From Candidatus Tumulicola sp. (GTDB lineage Bacteria; Vulcanimicrobiota; Vulcanimicrobiia; Eremiobacterales; Eremiobacteraceae): 64,000 nt of DNA. This document shows, in pieces, positions 50,823-60,241 of this stretch. The first letter of the stretch is position 1. Each line of letters opens with the position of its first letter. Location of the stretch: assembly GCA_035601835.1 (NCBI GenBank), contig DATNNM010000015.1, positions 62,001 to 126,000 of the forward strand, given 5' to 3'. The notes beneath the pieces were generated by a model that was not told where the DNA came from, searched no databases, and worked only from the letters and a program-made list of their open reading frames with translations. Made by a program: the position numbers and the translations under genes.

Positions 50823-51542
50823 ATGAACGCTTCCGGGCTTGCGGTCGACAACCTCACACGCCGCTTCGGAAAGCTCGTCGCCGTCGACGGGCTTTCGTTT
50901 TCCGCGCAGCGTGGCGAGATCGTCGGACTGCTCGGCCCCAACGGCGCAGGCAAAACGACGACGCTTTTGTGCCTGGCCGGGCTACTGCGCCCCAATGCGG
51001 GAAGCATCGCCTTAGATGGCCGCAAGCTCGGGCCCGATCGCGCGCGCCTGATCGCGCTGGTCCCCGAAACGCCGGAAGTGTATCCGATGTTGACCGTCTG
51101 GGAGCATTTGGTCTTCGTCGCCAAGAGCTGCCGCCTCGACGGCGCGTGGGAAGACCGCGCGCAAGGGCTCATCACGCGCCTCGATCTCTTGGACAAGCGC
51201 GACGAGCTCGGCGAATCGCTTTCGAAGGGCATGCGCCAAAAGACGCTCATCGCGTGCACGGTGCTCGCGGACTCACCGGTGGTCATGCTGGACGAACCGA
51301 TGATCGGTCTCGATCCCAAGGGCCAGCGCGAACTGCGCGGCATCCTCAAAGATCTGCGCGAGCAAGGCCGCACGATCATCATGAGCACGCATCTGCTCGA
51401 GTCGGCGGAGAGCATGTGCGATCGCGTCATCATCATGAAGGCCGGCCGCGCGCTGGCCACGGGCCCGGTCGCCGAATTGCGCAGTCGTGGCAGCCGCGCA
51501 GACGAGACGCTCGAAGACATCTTCTTGGAATTGACCCGATGA
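50823..51542 (+). CDS. ABC transporter ATP-binding protein
   Basis: 239 residues, a single nucleotide-binding domain: Walker A GPNGAGKT at 38-45, signature LSKGMRQK, Walker B VVMLDEP followed by the catalytic region and the switch His in MSTHLLESAE. It is the energy module of the exporter encoded by the next gene, overlapping its start by 4 bp (ATGA). Confidence 0.95.
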   Translation: MNASGLAVDNLTRRFGKLVAVDGLSFSAQRGEIVGLLGPNGAGKTTTLLCLAGLLRPNAGSIALDGRKLGPDRARLIALVPETPEVYPMLTVWEHLVFVAKSCRLDGAWEDRAQGLITRLDLLDKRDELGESLSKGMRQKTLIACTVLADSPVVMLDEPMIGLDPKGQRELRGILKDLREQGRTIIMSTHLLESAESMCDRVIIMKAGRALATGPVAELRSRGSRADETLEDIFLELTR

Positions 51543-53164
51543 ACGCGCTGGCCGCGCTCGGCGCGCTTGCGTACCTCGAATGGCGCTTGGCGGTCAATCG
51601 CCTGAAGGTCGTCCTGCACCAGCCCGGTCGGCTCGTGGTGTGGGGGCTCTTCGCGCTCTGGGTTTTGTACGTCACGATCGGCCGCGTCTCGCGGGGCAGC
51701 TACGTCGGCACCGCGGTGTTCGCGCTGCCGCACGAAATCGCGGCCACGGCGCTCGCGTTGTTCCCTGCGCTGTACCTTGCGCTGATGGGGTTCACGATGG
51801 CGCGCTCGACGTTGCGCCCTCCCGCCGCCTTCGCGTATCCCGCCGATTCGCGTTTCCTGTGCGGCTCGGCGTTGCCGCAGCAAGCGGTCGCGTTTTGGCT
51901 GCAGTGGCGGGAGTTCATCGGTTCGGGTCAGCGCTACATCTTCGCCATTATCGCGATGGGCGTCGGCTTTCGCGGCGCCGGAGCGTCGCTGATCCTCATC
52001 GTGTTGACCGTCGTCGTCGGGGCCGGGATCTTGCAGATGCTGCGGCTTCCGGTATTTTTGGTGGCGCAGCGCTATCCGAAGGCGCGCGTGGGATTGATCG
52101 GCGGCGTTTTGCTGATCGGGGGCGCGGCTGCACTCGCCTATCCGATCTACGCAGCCTGGCCGAACGAAGGCGCGTTATTGAAGTCGATACCGCTGCACGC
52201 GTTCGCGCTGCCGCCGGGCAGTTGGCTGGTCGGAACCGCGCTTGGTCAGTGGCCATCCATGCTCGCGCTCTTCATCACGGCGCTCGCGCTGGCGGGTCTT
52301 GCCGCCGTGGCCGCTGGGGATTGCTATCCCGAGCTATGGGAATCATCCGTGCGTCAGTACGCGCAGCGTGTGCGCTTGCGGTCGCGGCTACTCGGCACGC
52401 GCGCAGAATCTGCGCTACCGGATGCCGGCGCCGGGCTGCGCGTGCGCCCGGTCGAACTCTCGCTTGCGCGCGTTCCCGCGGGACCGTGGCCGATTTTTTG
52501 GAAGGACTGGCTGGCGCTGCGGCGTTCACCGGAAGCCTCGCGCGGCGCGATCGGATTTATCCTGGTCGCGATCGGCATCGGCGCCGTGTTCGGGTTCATC
52601 GCTCGGGGGGGCGGCACTGAGACGCTCATCGGGCTGGGGGTCGGACTCGGTTATGCGGCCGTCGCGCTTTCCGCCCAGCGCTCTGTGACACTCGCCGTGG
52701 AATTGCGCAAGCCGATGTGGTGGCTCTCCTCGGTGCCGCTGCCGGAGCGGCTTGCCACGTGGACGCTTTCCGCCGCCTTGAGACTCACCGTGTTTGTCGC
52801 GTTAGGCGTGATCGTCGCGGCGCTGATCTCGGGCGCGTACGCGGCCGCGGGGTTGGTCTTGGCGTTGCTGCCCGTCTTCTTCTGGGTCGGCCAGTCGGTG
52901 GGCGTGGCAGCCTACTCCATCTTCCCCTCCAAAGGTGACCTGCGCGGGCCGGGGGCGCTGGCGCGGATGCTAGCCTGTTATTTGTTGTTCCTACCGCCCA
53001 TCGGCATTTGGGTGGTGCTTCAGTTCGTGTTCGGGCAGGCGGTAATCGTGTCGGCGCTGGCGGCCTGCTCTTGGGCGGTGCTCGAGGGTATCGGACTCAT
53101 CTGGTTCGCCTCCACGCGCTTGGCCGGGAACGGCATGGCATTCGCCTGGGCGGAACAGCGCTAA
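51539..53164 (+). CDS. ABC exporter membrane protein
   Basis: 541 residues with about 12 hydrophobic segments and no nucleotide-binding motif. The start at 51539 overlaps the ATPase stop (ATGA), and the frame is open further upstream only as a shadow of the ATPase. Segments include LVVWGLFALWVLYVTIGRVS, LFITALALAGLAAVAAGDCY and LLFLPPIGIWVVLQFVFG. The substrate is unknown; the pair resembles putative exporters of large or lipid-linked molecules. Confidence 0.85.
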   Translation: MNALAALGALAYLEWRLAVNRLKVVLHQPGRLVVWGLFALWVLYVTIGRVSRGSYVGTAVFALPHEIAATALALFPALYLALMGFTMARSTLRPPAAFAYPADSRFLCGSALPQQAVAFWLQWREFIGSGQRYIFAIIAMGVGFRGAGASLILIVLTVVVGAGILQMLRLPVFLVAQRYPKARVGLIGGVLLIGGAAALAYPIYAAWPNEGALLKSIPLHAFALPPGSWLVGTALGQWPSMLALFITALALAGLAAVAAGDCYPELWESSVRQYAQRVRLRSRLLGTRAESALPDAGAGLRVRPVELSLARVPAGPWPIFWKDWLALRRSPEASRGAIGFILVAIGIGAVFGFIARGGGTETLIGLGVGLGYAAVALSAQRSVTLAVELRKPMWWLSSVPLPERLATWTLSAALRLTVFVALGVIVAALISGAYAAAGLVLALLPVFFWVGQSVGVAAYSIFPSKGDLRGPGALARMLACYLLFLPPIGIWVVLQFVFGQAVIVSALAACSWAVLEGIGLIWFASTRLAGNGMAFAWAEQR

Positions 53165-53194
53165 CGGAAGCCCCGCGCAGTACGTTTCTCATAT

Positions 53195-55027
53195 ATGCAC
53201 TCCAGGATCGTTGGGCTGGCTTTGGTCGGGGCTCTGTGCGCTATGTTTTTTGCTTCGGCTCCGGCGCTTGCGATTTCGGTTCAGGTCAACGGCGTCGCGG
53301 TGGCAGCCGATGTGGCTCCCGTCGAAGAGCAGGGCCGCACCCTCGTTCCCGCGCGCGCGGTGTTCGCGTCGCTGGGCGCCTTCGTCGATTACGACGCGCG
53401 GACCAAGACGATCATTGTCGCGCGGCCGCGCACGACCATCATCTTGCACCTGTTCAGCCAGAAGGCGACCGTGAACGGCAAGACCGCGTGGCTCGACGTG
53501 CCGGCGCTCGTCGTGCGCGGACGCACGCTCGTGCCGCTGCGTTTCGTGGGCGAATCCTTGGGCGCGTCGGTCGCGTATAGCGCCGCCAACGATCTGGTCA
53601 CGATTTTGCTTGCGGGCGCGCATCCGTATGTGCCCGGTCCGCCGACCTTCGCGAACAGCGCGAACATCTCGGGCCTGTCCGTCGACACGCACGGCAAATC
53701 GACTCTGTCCCCCGGCGACGTCGTGCAGGTGACGATGAGCGGCACGCCCGGCGGCATTGCGACCTTCGATGTCGCGGGCATCGTCAGCGGGATCGCCATG
53801 CACGAGGTCGCCAGCGGCTCGTACACCGGCTTCTACGTGGTGCGCGCCGACCGCAACGTCAACGACGTCCACGTGTTCGCGCATCTGCAGATCGGCAGCG
53901 AGATCGTCGATCGCGAATCCGGCCAAGCGTTGTCGATCGTCGGGCGCTTGCCGGCCATCGTGCGCGAACAACCGCGCCCGGGTGCGCGCACGTATGTCAT
54001 GCAACCGTCGATCGCGGGATTCTTCGATAGCAACGGCGGGCCGCCGATCGATCCGCTCTCGGTGCGCATCTTCGTCGACAACACCAACGTCACCGACTAC
54101 GCCGGCATCTCCGCGTCGAGTTTTTATTTCACGCCGTACTATCCGCTGGCGCCGGGATGGCATCGCGTCGGCGTGTACGGTGACAACGTCGACGGCGTTT
54201 CCTTTGACAGCGATTGGTCGTTCTACGAGATCCCATCGTACCCGCCGGGTTACGGATATATCGGTCAGCTCGATCCGGCGTTTGTGCCGGGTTATAACAA
54301 CGGCTTTGCTTACAATGGCTTCCCGGTGCTGTCGCTGACGACGCCGACGTATGGCGTGGTTTCGAGCGGACAGATCATCACCATGTTGATGATCGCGCTG
54401 CCGGGAGGCTATGGCACGGGCTGGGTGTCCGGCGCGCCCGGGACGATTCCGCTGCTGCCGCTCTTCGGCTACCCGGGTTACTATGCGGGCTCATACGTGG
54501 TGCCAGGCGGCGTGAATCTTTCCGGGGTGACGTTGGTGGCGCAGTTCTATCCGTCCAGCGGCGGTTCGGTGCTGGTGACCGAGCCGACGGCGATCTCGAT
54601 CGTGTCCAGCGTGCCGCGCTACTTGCAAAAAATTGTGCACCGCCCGTCGCTGCCGCCGTGGCAGGCTCGCGCTTTGATTGGCGGCGCGTCGCCCGCGCCC
54701 TCGTCCACGCCGGCGCTGCGCGTGTTGCCGGTCGGTCCTGGAAATCGGCCGCTGCCGTTAGCCATGCCGACGCCGACTCCAGCGCCTACGCCTACGCCGA
54801 CTCGCACGCCGCGACCGCACCGCTCGGTTCCGCCGCAACCTTTGGATGAAGCGACGCCGACGCCAACGCCGCCGCAACATCATTGGACCCCGACGCCCGT
54901 GCCCGCGGCGACACCAACGCCCGCACCACCACCGACTCCCACGCCGACGCCGAAGCCTCAGAAGACGCCAACGCCGACACCGAGCCCGACGGCGACTTCC
55001 GGCGTCCCGTCGCCAAAACCGATCTAG
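53195..55027 (+). CDS. Exported stalk-domain protein (copper amine oxidase N-terminal-like)
   Basis: 610 residues. A signal peptide (VGLALVGALCAMFFASAPALA) precedes a tandem stalk domain with VNGVAVAADVAPVEEQGRTL, LVPARAVFASLGAFV, GRTLVPLRFVGESLGASVAY, the copper amine oxidase N-terminal-like fold common in cell-surface proteins. The middle holds Ig-like beta domains with aromatic runs (GYGYIGQLDPAFVPGYNNGF). The C-terminus is a Thr/Pro tail (TPTPAPTPTPTRTP), similar in style to the 41264 gene. Likely cell-envelope exposed. Confidence 0.82.
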   Translation: MHSRIVGLALVGALCAMFFASAPALAISVQVNGVAVAADVAPVEEQGRTLVPARAVFASLGAFVDYDARTKTIIVARPRTTIILHLFSQKATVNGKTAWLDVPALVVRGRTLVPLRFVGESLGASVAYSAANDLVTILLAGAHPYVPGPPTFANSANISGLSVDTHGKSTLSPGDVVQVTMSGTPGGIATFDVAGIVSGIAMHEVASGSYTGFYVVRADRNVNDVHVFAHLQIGSEIVDRESGQALSIVGRLPAIVREQPRPGARTYVMQPSIAGFFDSNGGPPIDPLSVRIFVDNTNVTDYAGISASSFYFTPYYPLAPGWHRVGVYGDNVDGVSFDSDWSFYEIPSYPPGYGYIGQLDPAFVPGYNNGFAYNGFPVLSLTTPTYGVVSSGQIITMLMIALPGGYGTGWVSGAPGTIPLLPLFGYPGYYAGSYVVPGGVNLSGVTLVAQFYPSSGGSVLVTEPTAISIVSSVPRYLQKIVHRPSLPPWQARALIGGASPAPSSTPALRVLPVGPGNRPLPLAMPTPTPAPTPTPTRTPRPHRSVPPQPLDEATPTPTPPQHHWTPTPVPAATPTPAPPPTPTPTPKPQKTPTPTPSPTATSGVPSPKPI

Positions 55028-55029
55028 CT

Positions 55030-55123
55030 GTAGCGCTCCGAGCGAAGCTCGGATGTGCTATACCGGCCTAAATGTAGCGTTCCGAGCGAAGCTCGGATGT
55101 GGTATGCCGGACTTTAGTCCGGC
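55030..55123 (-). repeat. Inverted cluster of REP-like units (B, degenerate D, B, D)
   Basis: Family B inverted at 55030-55054, a decayed D at 55055-55070, B inverted at 55073-55097 and D inverted at 55098-55123. Here the GTAG or GTGG lies on the left, opposite to nearly every other copy in the window. The upstream gene stops 2 bp before the cluster. Confidence 0.92.
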
Positions 55124-55140
55124 GCGTCGAACGCGCGCGC

Positions 55141-55731
55141 ATGACGCGCATCTACACGCGCGCTGGCGACGCAGGGCAAACGGGTCTGGTCGGCGGCCAG
55201 CGAGTTTCCAAGGACAGCGCGCGCATCCAATGTTTTGGGGCGGTGGACGAATGTTCCAGCGTGATCGGATTGGCACGCCGCGATCTGGCCGACCACAAGG
55301 ACAGCGCGAAAGCGCGGCAGCTCGACGCGTGGCTGGCTTGGGCGCAGGACATGTTATTCAATCTCGGCAGCGATCTGGCGACGCAGCCAAAAGATCGAAC
55401 CGACAAGATGCCGAGCATCACGCAGCGCGACGTCGATGCGCTCGAAAAGGCGATCGACGCGGCCGAGCGCGAGCTCGAACCGTTGCACACGTTCATCCAT
55501 CCCGGCGGCGCGTATGCCGGCGGCCTATTGCACCTCGCGCGAACCATCTGCCGTCGCGCCGAGCGCGCAATGGTGACGTTGGCGTCCAGCGAGCCGCTCG
55601 AAGCGGTCGCCCTGAAGTACGTCAATCGACTTTCGGATGCGCTCTTCGTGTGGGCGCGCTGGATCAATCGCGAATTCGGCGAGCCCGAGCATCAGTGGAA
55701 TCCAAAGTCGGAGCCGCCGAAACCAGACTAG
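55141..55731 (+). CDS. pduO: Cob(I)yrinic acid a,c-diamide adenosyltransferase (PduO type)
   Basis: 196 residues from the ATG before TRIYTRAGD; the frame upstream is made of a REP-like unit. The family transfers the adenosyl group of ATP to cob(I)alamin to make coenzyme B12. Motifs are TRIYTRAGDAGQTGLVGG, FGAVDECSSVIGLARRD, TFIHPGGAYAGGLLHLARTI with CRRAERAM, and YVNRLSDALFVWARWIN. The ATP and cobalamin site residues of PduO are conserved by pattern. It converges with the TPR gene by 4 bp. Confidence 0.92.
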   Translation: MTRIYTRAGDAGQTGLVGGQRVSKDSARIQCFGAVDECSSVIGLARRDLADHKDSAKARQLDAWLAWAQDMLFNLGSDLATQPKDRTDKMPSITQRDVDALEKAIDAAERELEPLHTFIHPGGAYAGGLLHLARTICRRAERAMVTLASSEPLEAVALKYVNRLSDALFVWARWINREFGEPEHQWNPKSEPPKPD

Positions 55732-56627
55732 AGACTGGTGTTCAGCTTTTCGCTCAGCCAGCCGAGCTCGAACTTGTCGTCAGGGTCGAGCGCCATTCCG
55801 AGATTCGCAAGCGCCTCCTTGCCCTCGGCGAACAGCCTGCGCGCCTCCAGCTCGTCTCCCCGTGCCGCCGCCACCGCGGCCCAGTTGAGATTGCGCCACG
55901 CGCGGCTCTGGGCGTCCTCTTCTGGCCCTGAGTCCCGCTCTCGGAACCTGGAAGCGGCTGTCTTCACGTCACCGAGGTGCAACTCGACCCACCCGAGGTT
56001 GTGCAACTCCATCGTGACCCAGGCGGCTTTGCCCAGCCCGCGGTTGAGCTCAAGGCTTTCTGCATAGAGATCGCGCGCTCGGCCATAGTCGCCTCCGAGC
56101 CGGATTCCGGCGGCAAGCAGGTGGAGCGGTCCCGCTTCGGCTTCTCGATCTCCCGCAGCTTGCGCGCGTCGCCGAGCCTCCTCGGCGAACTCCGCGACGC
56201 GCGCGTAGTCGCCATCGCGCAGCGCGACTCGAGCCAGACCTGTGAGCGCGTCGCACTCACCTCGTGGGTCGAACGCTGCTCGTGCTACCCTCAGCGCCTC
56301 CTCGTTGCGGGCGCGGGATCGCTCCTGGTTTCCTTTGCGGAACGCGAACAATCCGTCGGCATAGAGAACACGCGCGCGCGCCGGCGAGGGGTCGCCCGCT
56401 CCAGGCGCATCGAGCGCGAGTGAGAGTACAGCACTGCCCTGTTCGAGCTCGCCGCGCGAGAGCCAGATGCGCCACGCCCCGGCCGCGAGGGCGAGTGCAG
56501 AAGCTCCATCGCCCGCGTTCGCAAACGAGCGGACCGCATCCGCGACCGCGTTTGGCTCTGCGCCGAGACGATCGAGGTCACCGGACCGAGCGGCATCGAG
56601 GAGTTGACGGGGCGTGAGCGAGCTCAT
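55728..56627 (-). CDS. TPR-repeat protein
   Basis: 299 residues, alpha-helical, with about five tetratricopeptide units: ARVLYADGLFAFRKGNQERS, ECDALTGLARVALRDGDYARVAEF, RARDLYAESLELNRGLGKAA, MELHNLGWVELHLGDVKTAA and NLNWAAVAAARGDELEARRL. TPR arrays scaffold protein complexes. Its start overlaps the stop of the glycosyltransferase gene by 4 bp, so they are coupled. No signal peptide. Confidence 0.85.
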   Translation of the reverse strand: MSSLTPRQLLDAARSGDLDRLGAEPNAVADAVRSFANAGDGASALALAAGAWRIWLSRGELEQGSAVLSLALDAPGAGDPSPARARVLYADGLFAFRKGNQERSRARNEEALRVARAAFDPRGECDALTGLARVALRDGDYARVAEFAEEARRRAQAAGDREAEAGPLHLLAAGIRLGGDYGRARDLYAESLELNRGLGKAAWVTMELHNLGWVELHLGDVKTAASRFRERDSGPEEDAQSRAWRNLNWAAVAAARGDELEARRLFAEGKEALANLGMALDPDDKFELGWLSEKLNTSL

Positions 56628-57670
56628 GTAAGGACGTGTTCGAAGACCGCCAGCGTCTCCTCGGCTGTCTTGTCCCAGGACATTTGCGCGGCCCGCAGTT
56701 TGCCGCGCTCGCGCAACTCGGCTGCGAGTTCATCATTGGTGAGCACGCGTTCGAGCACCGCGGCGAGCGACGCGACGTCGCCTGACTTGAAATAGAGCGC
56801 CGCATCGCCGCCGGCTTCCGGTATGCCTCCGGCATCCGACGCGACGACGGGCGTGCCGGCTGCCATCGCCTCGAGTACCGGCAGTCCGAAGCCTTCGTAG
56901 CGCGAGGGATAGACCAGCGCTGCTGCGCCGGCGTAGAGCGAAGCTAAGCGGTCGTCGTGCACGTGTCCAAGCGCGATGATGCGCACGTCAGGCAGAGTGG
57001 TCACGCTGGCGGGGTCAAAACGGCCGGCCACGACCAGTGCGATCTCAGCTTGCCTCTCAGCCGGCATTCGGCTCAGCGCTTGCAACAACGTGTCCAAGCC
57101 TTTGCGTGGCTCCACTTCGCCGACGAAAAGCACGTAACGCGAAACGCCATCGAAGTGCGCCGGCGCGCCCGTGGCTAACGCCGCATCGACCCCTAAGTGC
57201 ACCACGTCGATGCGATCCGGCTCGATGGCCAAGTGCTTGGTCAATTCGGTTTTCGAGAAATGCGAGTCCGTGATGAAGTGTTTGGCGTGCAAAGCGGCTT
57301 GCCGGAACGGGCGCTGCTCGCGCTCCCGCACGTCCGGATCCGCCGGGGGCATCGCGAACAGCGATGCGTCGTGCAGCGTCGCTATCGCAGGGCGCGAGGC
57401 GATCCAGCTCATGCCGTTCCAGGGATACCACACGCCGTCGATCGTTGGGTGGGCGGCGCGCCGGTGTGCAACCGCGGCTCGTGGCACGCCGCCGTGGCGT
57501 CGATAGTGCGTCGCGTGCAAGAAGGCGGGCCACTCGGGAACGAGCAGCGTGGTGCGCACGCGGCGCTGATCGACTTCAGCCCAGCGCCGCAGGATCGCGC
57601 GCGTGTATCTGCCGATCCCGCGCCGGTCACCCGGCAGGTTCCACGCATCGACGCCGATGTGCAAGGTCAT
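56624..57670 (-). CDS. Glycosyltransferase family 4 (GT-B fold)
   Basis: 348 residues from the ATG before TLHIGVDAWNLPG, a typical GT4 beginning; a TTG start 21 codons upstream is also open. The E-x7-E motif lies in YPSRYEGFGLPVLEAMAAGT, and DAGGIPEAGGDAALYFKSGD follows. Such enzymes transfer sugars from nucleotide donors to lipid or glycan acceptors, often in surface polysaccharide synthesis. The gene is coupled to the TPR gene downstream and divergent from the exported 154-residue gene. Confidence 0.88.
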   Translation of the reverse strand: MTLHIGVDAWNLPGDRRGIGRYTRAILRRWAEVDQRRVRTTLLVPEWPAFLHATHYRRHGGVPRAAVAHRRAAHPTIDGVWYPWNGMSWIASRPAIATLHDASLFAMPPADPDVREREQRPFRQAALHAKHFITDSHFSKTELTKHLAIEPDRIDVVHLGVDAALATGAPAHFDGVSRYVLFVGEVEPRKGLDTLLQALSRMPAERQAEIALVVAGRFDPASVTTLPDVRIIALGHVHDDRLASLYAGAAALVYPSRYEGFGLPVLEAMAAGTPVVASDAGGIPEAGGDAALYFKSGDVASLAAVLERVLTNDELAAELRERGKLRAAQMSWDKTAEETLAVFEHVLT

Positions 57671-57755
57671 GCTAGGGAACGCAAACGCCTCTCGCATACG
57701 TTCATAGGTGCGGATGCCATTCTCTTGCGCCAAGCGCTTCGCATTTTAGGGAGAC

Positions 57756-58220
57756 ATGACTATGCTTCGTCGCGCCTCGATCCTCGTTGCCGTTCTCGCG
57801 ATCGTCGGATTCGGTGCGCTTCAGCCGGCGCCGTCTCGGGCGGTCAACCCGACCTACCCGCTGACGTGCAAACCGGGGCCATTTCTCGTTTCACTGCACC
57901 ACGCGGCCGATCCGACCTCCGGCGCACAGCAGAACGTTCTTTCGATCCGCTTCACGCCCAGCCGGGGAGCCGCATCTGAAGGCCTTCAGCCTGGTCAATG
58001 CGCTTGGGGTGACCGAGCCGTACGTGCGAGCGAGCCGACCACGTTGCTCTTAGACCCGGACGACAACTACAACGTCTATTTTCAAAACGGCAAGGTTACC
58101 CATCTGTATGTGGCGATCTTCCCGTGGCTAAACGGTTTCGTGGACGGAACCGGACCGATTCAGATCTTCCAGGTGCACCGGGATGGAACAGATTTCAAAG
58201 TCGATCGGGTGGGGCCGTAA
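57756..58220 (+). CDS. Secreted protein of unknown function
   Basis: 154 residues with a signal peptide (SILVAVLAIVGFGALQPAPS). The mature region contains HHAADPTSGAQQNVLSIRFT, TTLLLDPDDNYNVYFQNGKV and IFQVHRDGTDFKVDRVG, a small beta-rich fold. AGGGAG precedes the ATG. A REP-like array begins 5 bp after the stop. No family recognised. Confidence 0.65.
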   Translation: MTMLRRASILVAVLAIVGFGALQPAPSRAVNPTYPLTCKPGPFLVSLHHAADPTSGAQQNVLSIRFTPSRGAASEGLQPGQCAWGDRAVRASEPTTLLLDPDDNYNVYFQNGKVTHLYVAIFPWLNGFVDGTGPIQIFQVHRDGTDFKVDRVGP

Positions 58221-58225
58221 GGACG

Positions 58226-58333
58226 TCCGAGCTGCGCTCGGAACGCTACATTGACGTCCGAGCTGCGCTCGGAACGCCACACCCGGACTTCGTTCGGGTC
58301 GCTACATTCCGGGGCTAAAGCCCCGGCACTACA
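58226..58333 (+). repeat. REP-like units B, B, F and A
   Basis: Two B variants with a TGC loop at 58226-58250 and 58257-58281 (the second with a CCACA tail), a family F unit at 58282-58306 (CCCGGAC/GTTCGGG) and family A at 58309-58333. They separate a + strand and a minus-strand gene that converge. Confidence 0.92.
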
Positions 58334-58349
58334 TTAGGTACGGGCTAGG

Positions 58350-60077
58350 TTACGGTCGGACGGCGGGGAGGATCTGCTTCGGCACCAGGTCGTTGACGAA
58401 GCTTAGCCACACCGGATATTGGCCGTAGTTCGCGGCCGTGATCATCACCGCCATGTCGAGCCGCGGCAGCACGATGAGCAGCTGGCCGCCGTTGCCTCCC
58501 GCATTGAACGCCTTGTACGTCTGCCCGTTCACCACATAGGTGAAGAGGTGCCAGCCGTATCCGTAGTCGCCGGGATTGTTCAATCCAGATCGAGGTTCGA
58601 TCGACGCCTGCAGCCACTTGTCATCCAGGACCGAAGAACCGTTCCAGAAACCGCGATTCAAAAAGAGCTGACCGAATTTCAGGAAATCGCGCGGGAGGAA
58701 GTGATCGCCGCCGGCCATGTAGGCCGTGTCGAGCGGCGGGGGCGTGAGCCACATGGCGTACGGGCCGAATTGCATCGGCTTTGCGAAGCGGTCGTAGAAA
58801 TACTCGGGCAGCCAGCTGCCGGTCGCCTTTGTCACGACGCCGCCGAGCAGGTTGATCCCGGCCGAGCAGTATGTCGCCTTCGTGCCAGGCTCGGATACCA
58901 AAGGAAGGTCGAGCGTGAATTTGTACCAGTCCGGCTGCGCCGTCTGAGATTGCATCGCGTCTTCAAGGCCGGGCGAGGCGTCGTCATTGTCGTCGCACGC
59001 CAAGCCGGAAGACATCGACATCAGGTTCCCGACCGTGATCTGATTCTTGCGCGGGTCAGGGTGCGCGAACGGCACGTACTGCGGGAACAGCGTGTACGCA
59101 GGGGTGTTCGGGGAGAGCGAAGGATGGTCGCGCATCGCTGCGCCGATGAGCAAGGTCGCGACGCTCTTGCCGGCGGAGCGGACGTCGTGCGGCCGGCCGC
59201 GATCGAAGCCATTGAAATACTGGTCTAAGACCAGTTTGCCGTGGCGCGCGATCAGGATGCTTTGGATGTACGGCGAGCGCGTCGAAGTCGCCGCCGCGCC
59301 GACGCTTTTCAGCACGTCGCGGATCTTCTGCTCGTCCATGCCGACCTCGGCCGGCGATGCTGTCTTCCAACCGTCGCCGGTCTCGAGCGGAACGGAGTAC
59401 GTCGCAGCGGCGTCGGCCGGCCGTACTTTTCGCAGGACGAACGTGCCGGGAAATGGATCGAAGTGAAACGCGATGCTGCGCGCCGCCGCGTCGAACGTGC
59501 CCGTGATGTCGGGCGCGTCTTTGCGCGAGAGCGTGACCCGGTCGCCGGCGACGCTCACGGCTCTGCTGCCGATGCGCGCGCCGAAATTTTCCTCGGGATT
59601 GCGAACGAACGCGCTGAGTGTGCCGTCGGATGCACGCTGCACGATGAGATCCACGTGCTGGACGTCGACGAACGGAACGATCCGTCCGCGCCACGGCCCG
59701 CCCGGTGGGCCTGAAAAGACGACGGGCGTCGCGAAGCGCGCTCCCGTGCTGACGCTGATCGGCTGGATCCACTGCCCAGCCAAATCATTGTCAGCATAGC
59801 GAAGGCGAAGTTTGTTGCCGTTCCCGAAGTCGAATGTCAGCGTGTAGTCCTGTCCGCTCGCCGAACCCCGCAAGGCGCCGACGCGGGCAGACCACGAGCG
59901 ACCAGAGACCGAGATGACCACTTCGTTTCCAGCGAACGCGGGCCCGAAGGCTTGCTCTCCAGACCACACGCCGACCAGATCGGATGCGGAGAGCTTGGCG
60001 GCGGCGGTGGTCATGCTTCCCAAAACGAACGCAAGGGCGGTCGCGCTGAGAATCGCGAGGTGACGTAAATTCATCAT
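58350..60077 (-). CDS. Serine hydrolase of the beta-lactamase/class C PBP family
   Basis: 575 residues with a signal peptide (SATALAFVLGSMTTAAA). The first 230 residues form a beta-rich domain (VGVWSGEQAFGPAFAGNEVV to SVPLETGDGW), then a class C beta-lactamase-like domain. The SxxK motif is SAGK in VRSAGKSVATLL, the second motif is YCS in TYCSAGINLLG, and the third resembles NAGGNGGQ. Members are esterases, D-aminopeptidases or carboxypeptidases; a lactamase role is not supported. Confidence 0.87.
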   Translation of the reverse strand: MMNLRHLAILSATALAFVLGSMTTAAAKLSASDLVGVWSGEQAFGPAFAGNEVVISVSGRSWSARVGALRGSASGQDYTLTFDFGNGNKLRLRYADNDLAGQWIQPISVSTGARFATPVVFSGPPGGPWRGRIVPFVDVQHVDLIVQRASDGTLSAFVRNPEENFGARIGSRAVSVAGDRVTLSRKDAPDITGTFDAAARSIAFHFDPFPGTFVLRKVRPADAAATYSVPLETGDGWKTASPAEVGMDEQKIRDVLKSVGAAATSTRSPYIQSILIARHGKLVLDQYFNGFDRGRPHDVRSAGKSVATLLIGAAMRDHPSLSPNTPAYTLFPQYVPFAHPDPRKNQITVGNLMSMSSGLACDDNDDASPGLEDAMQSQTAQPDWYKFTLDLPLVSEPGTKATYCSAGINLLGGVVTKATGSWLPEYFYDRFAKPMQFGPYAMWLTPPPLDTAYMAGGDHFLPRDFLKFGQLFLNRGFWNGSSVLDDKWLQASIEPRSGLNNPGDYGYGWHLFTYVVNGQTYKAFNAGGNGGQLLIVLPRLDMAVMITAANYGQYPVWLSFVNDLVPKQILPAVRP

Positions 60078-60198
60078 CTGGCCTACGCTACTTGACGAAC
60101 CCTGACGCTATCCTGCCCGCGCATTCCGTTGATTTTCAGGCGTCCCGCGTGGTCCCGGACGGAAGCCGGACTGAGCCTGGGGTATACTACACAAGAGC

Positions 60199-60224
60199 TC
60201 CGAGCTTTCGCTCGGAACGCTACA
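60199..60224 (+). repeat. REP-like family B palindrome
   Basis: TCCGAGCTTTCGCTCGGA with a 4-nt loop, tail ACGCTACA, 17 bp before the start of the LEA-like gene. Confidence 0.9.
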
Positions 60225-60241
60225 TTGGGAAGGTTGGGATC

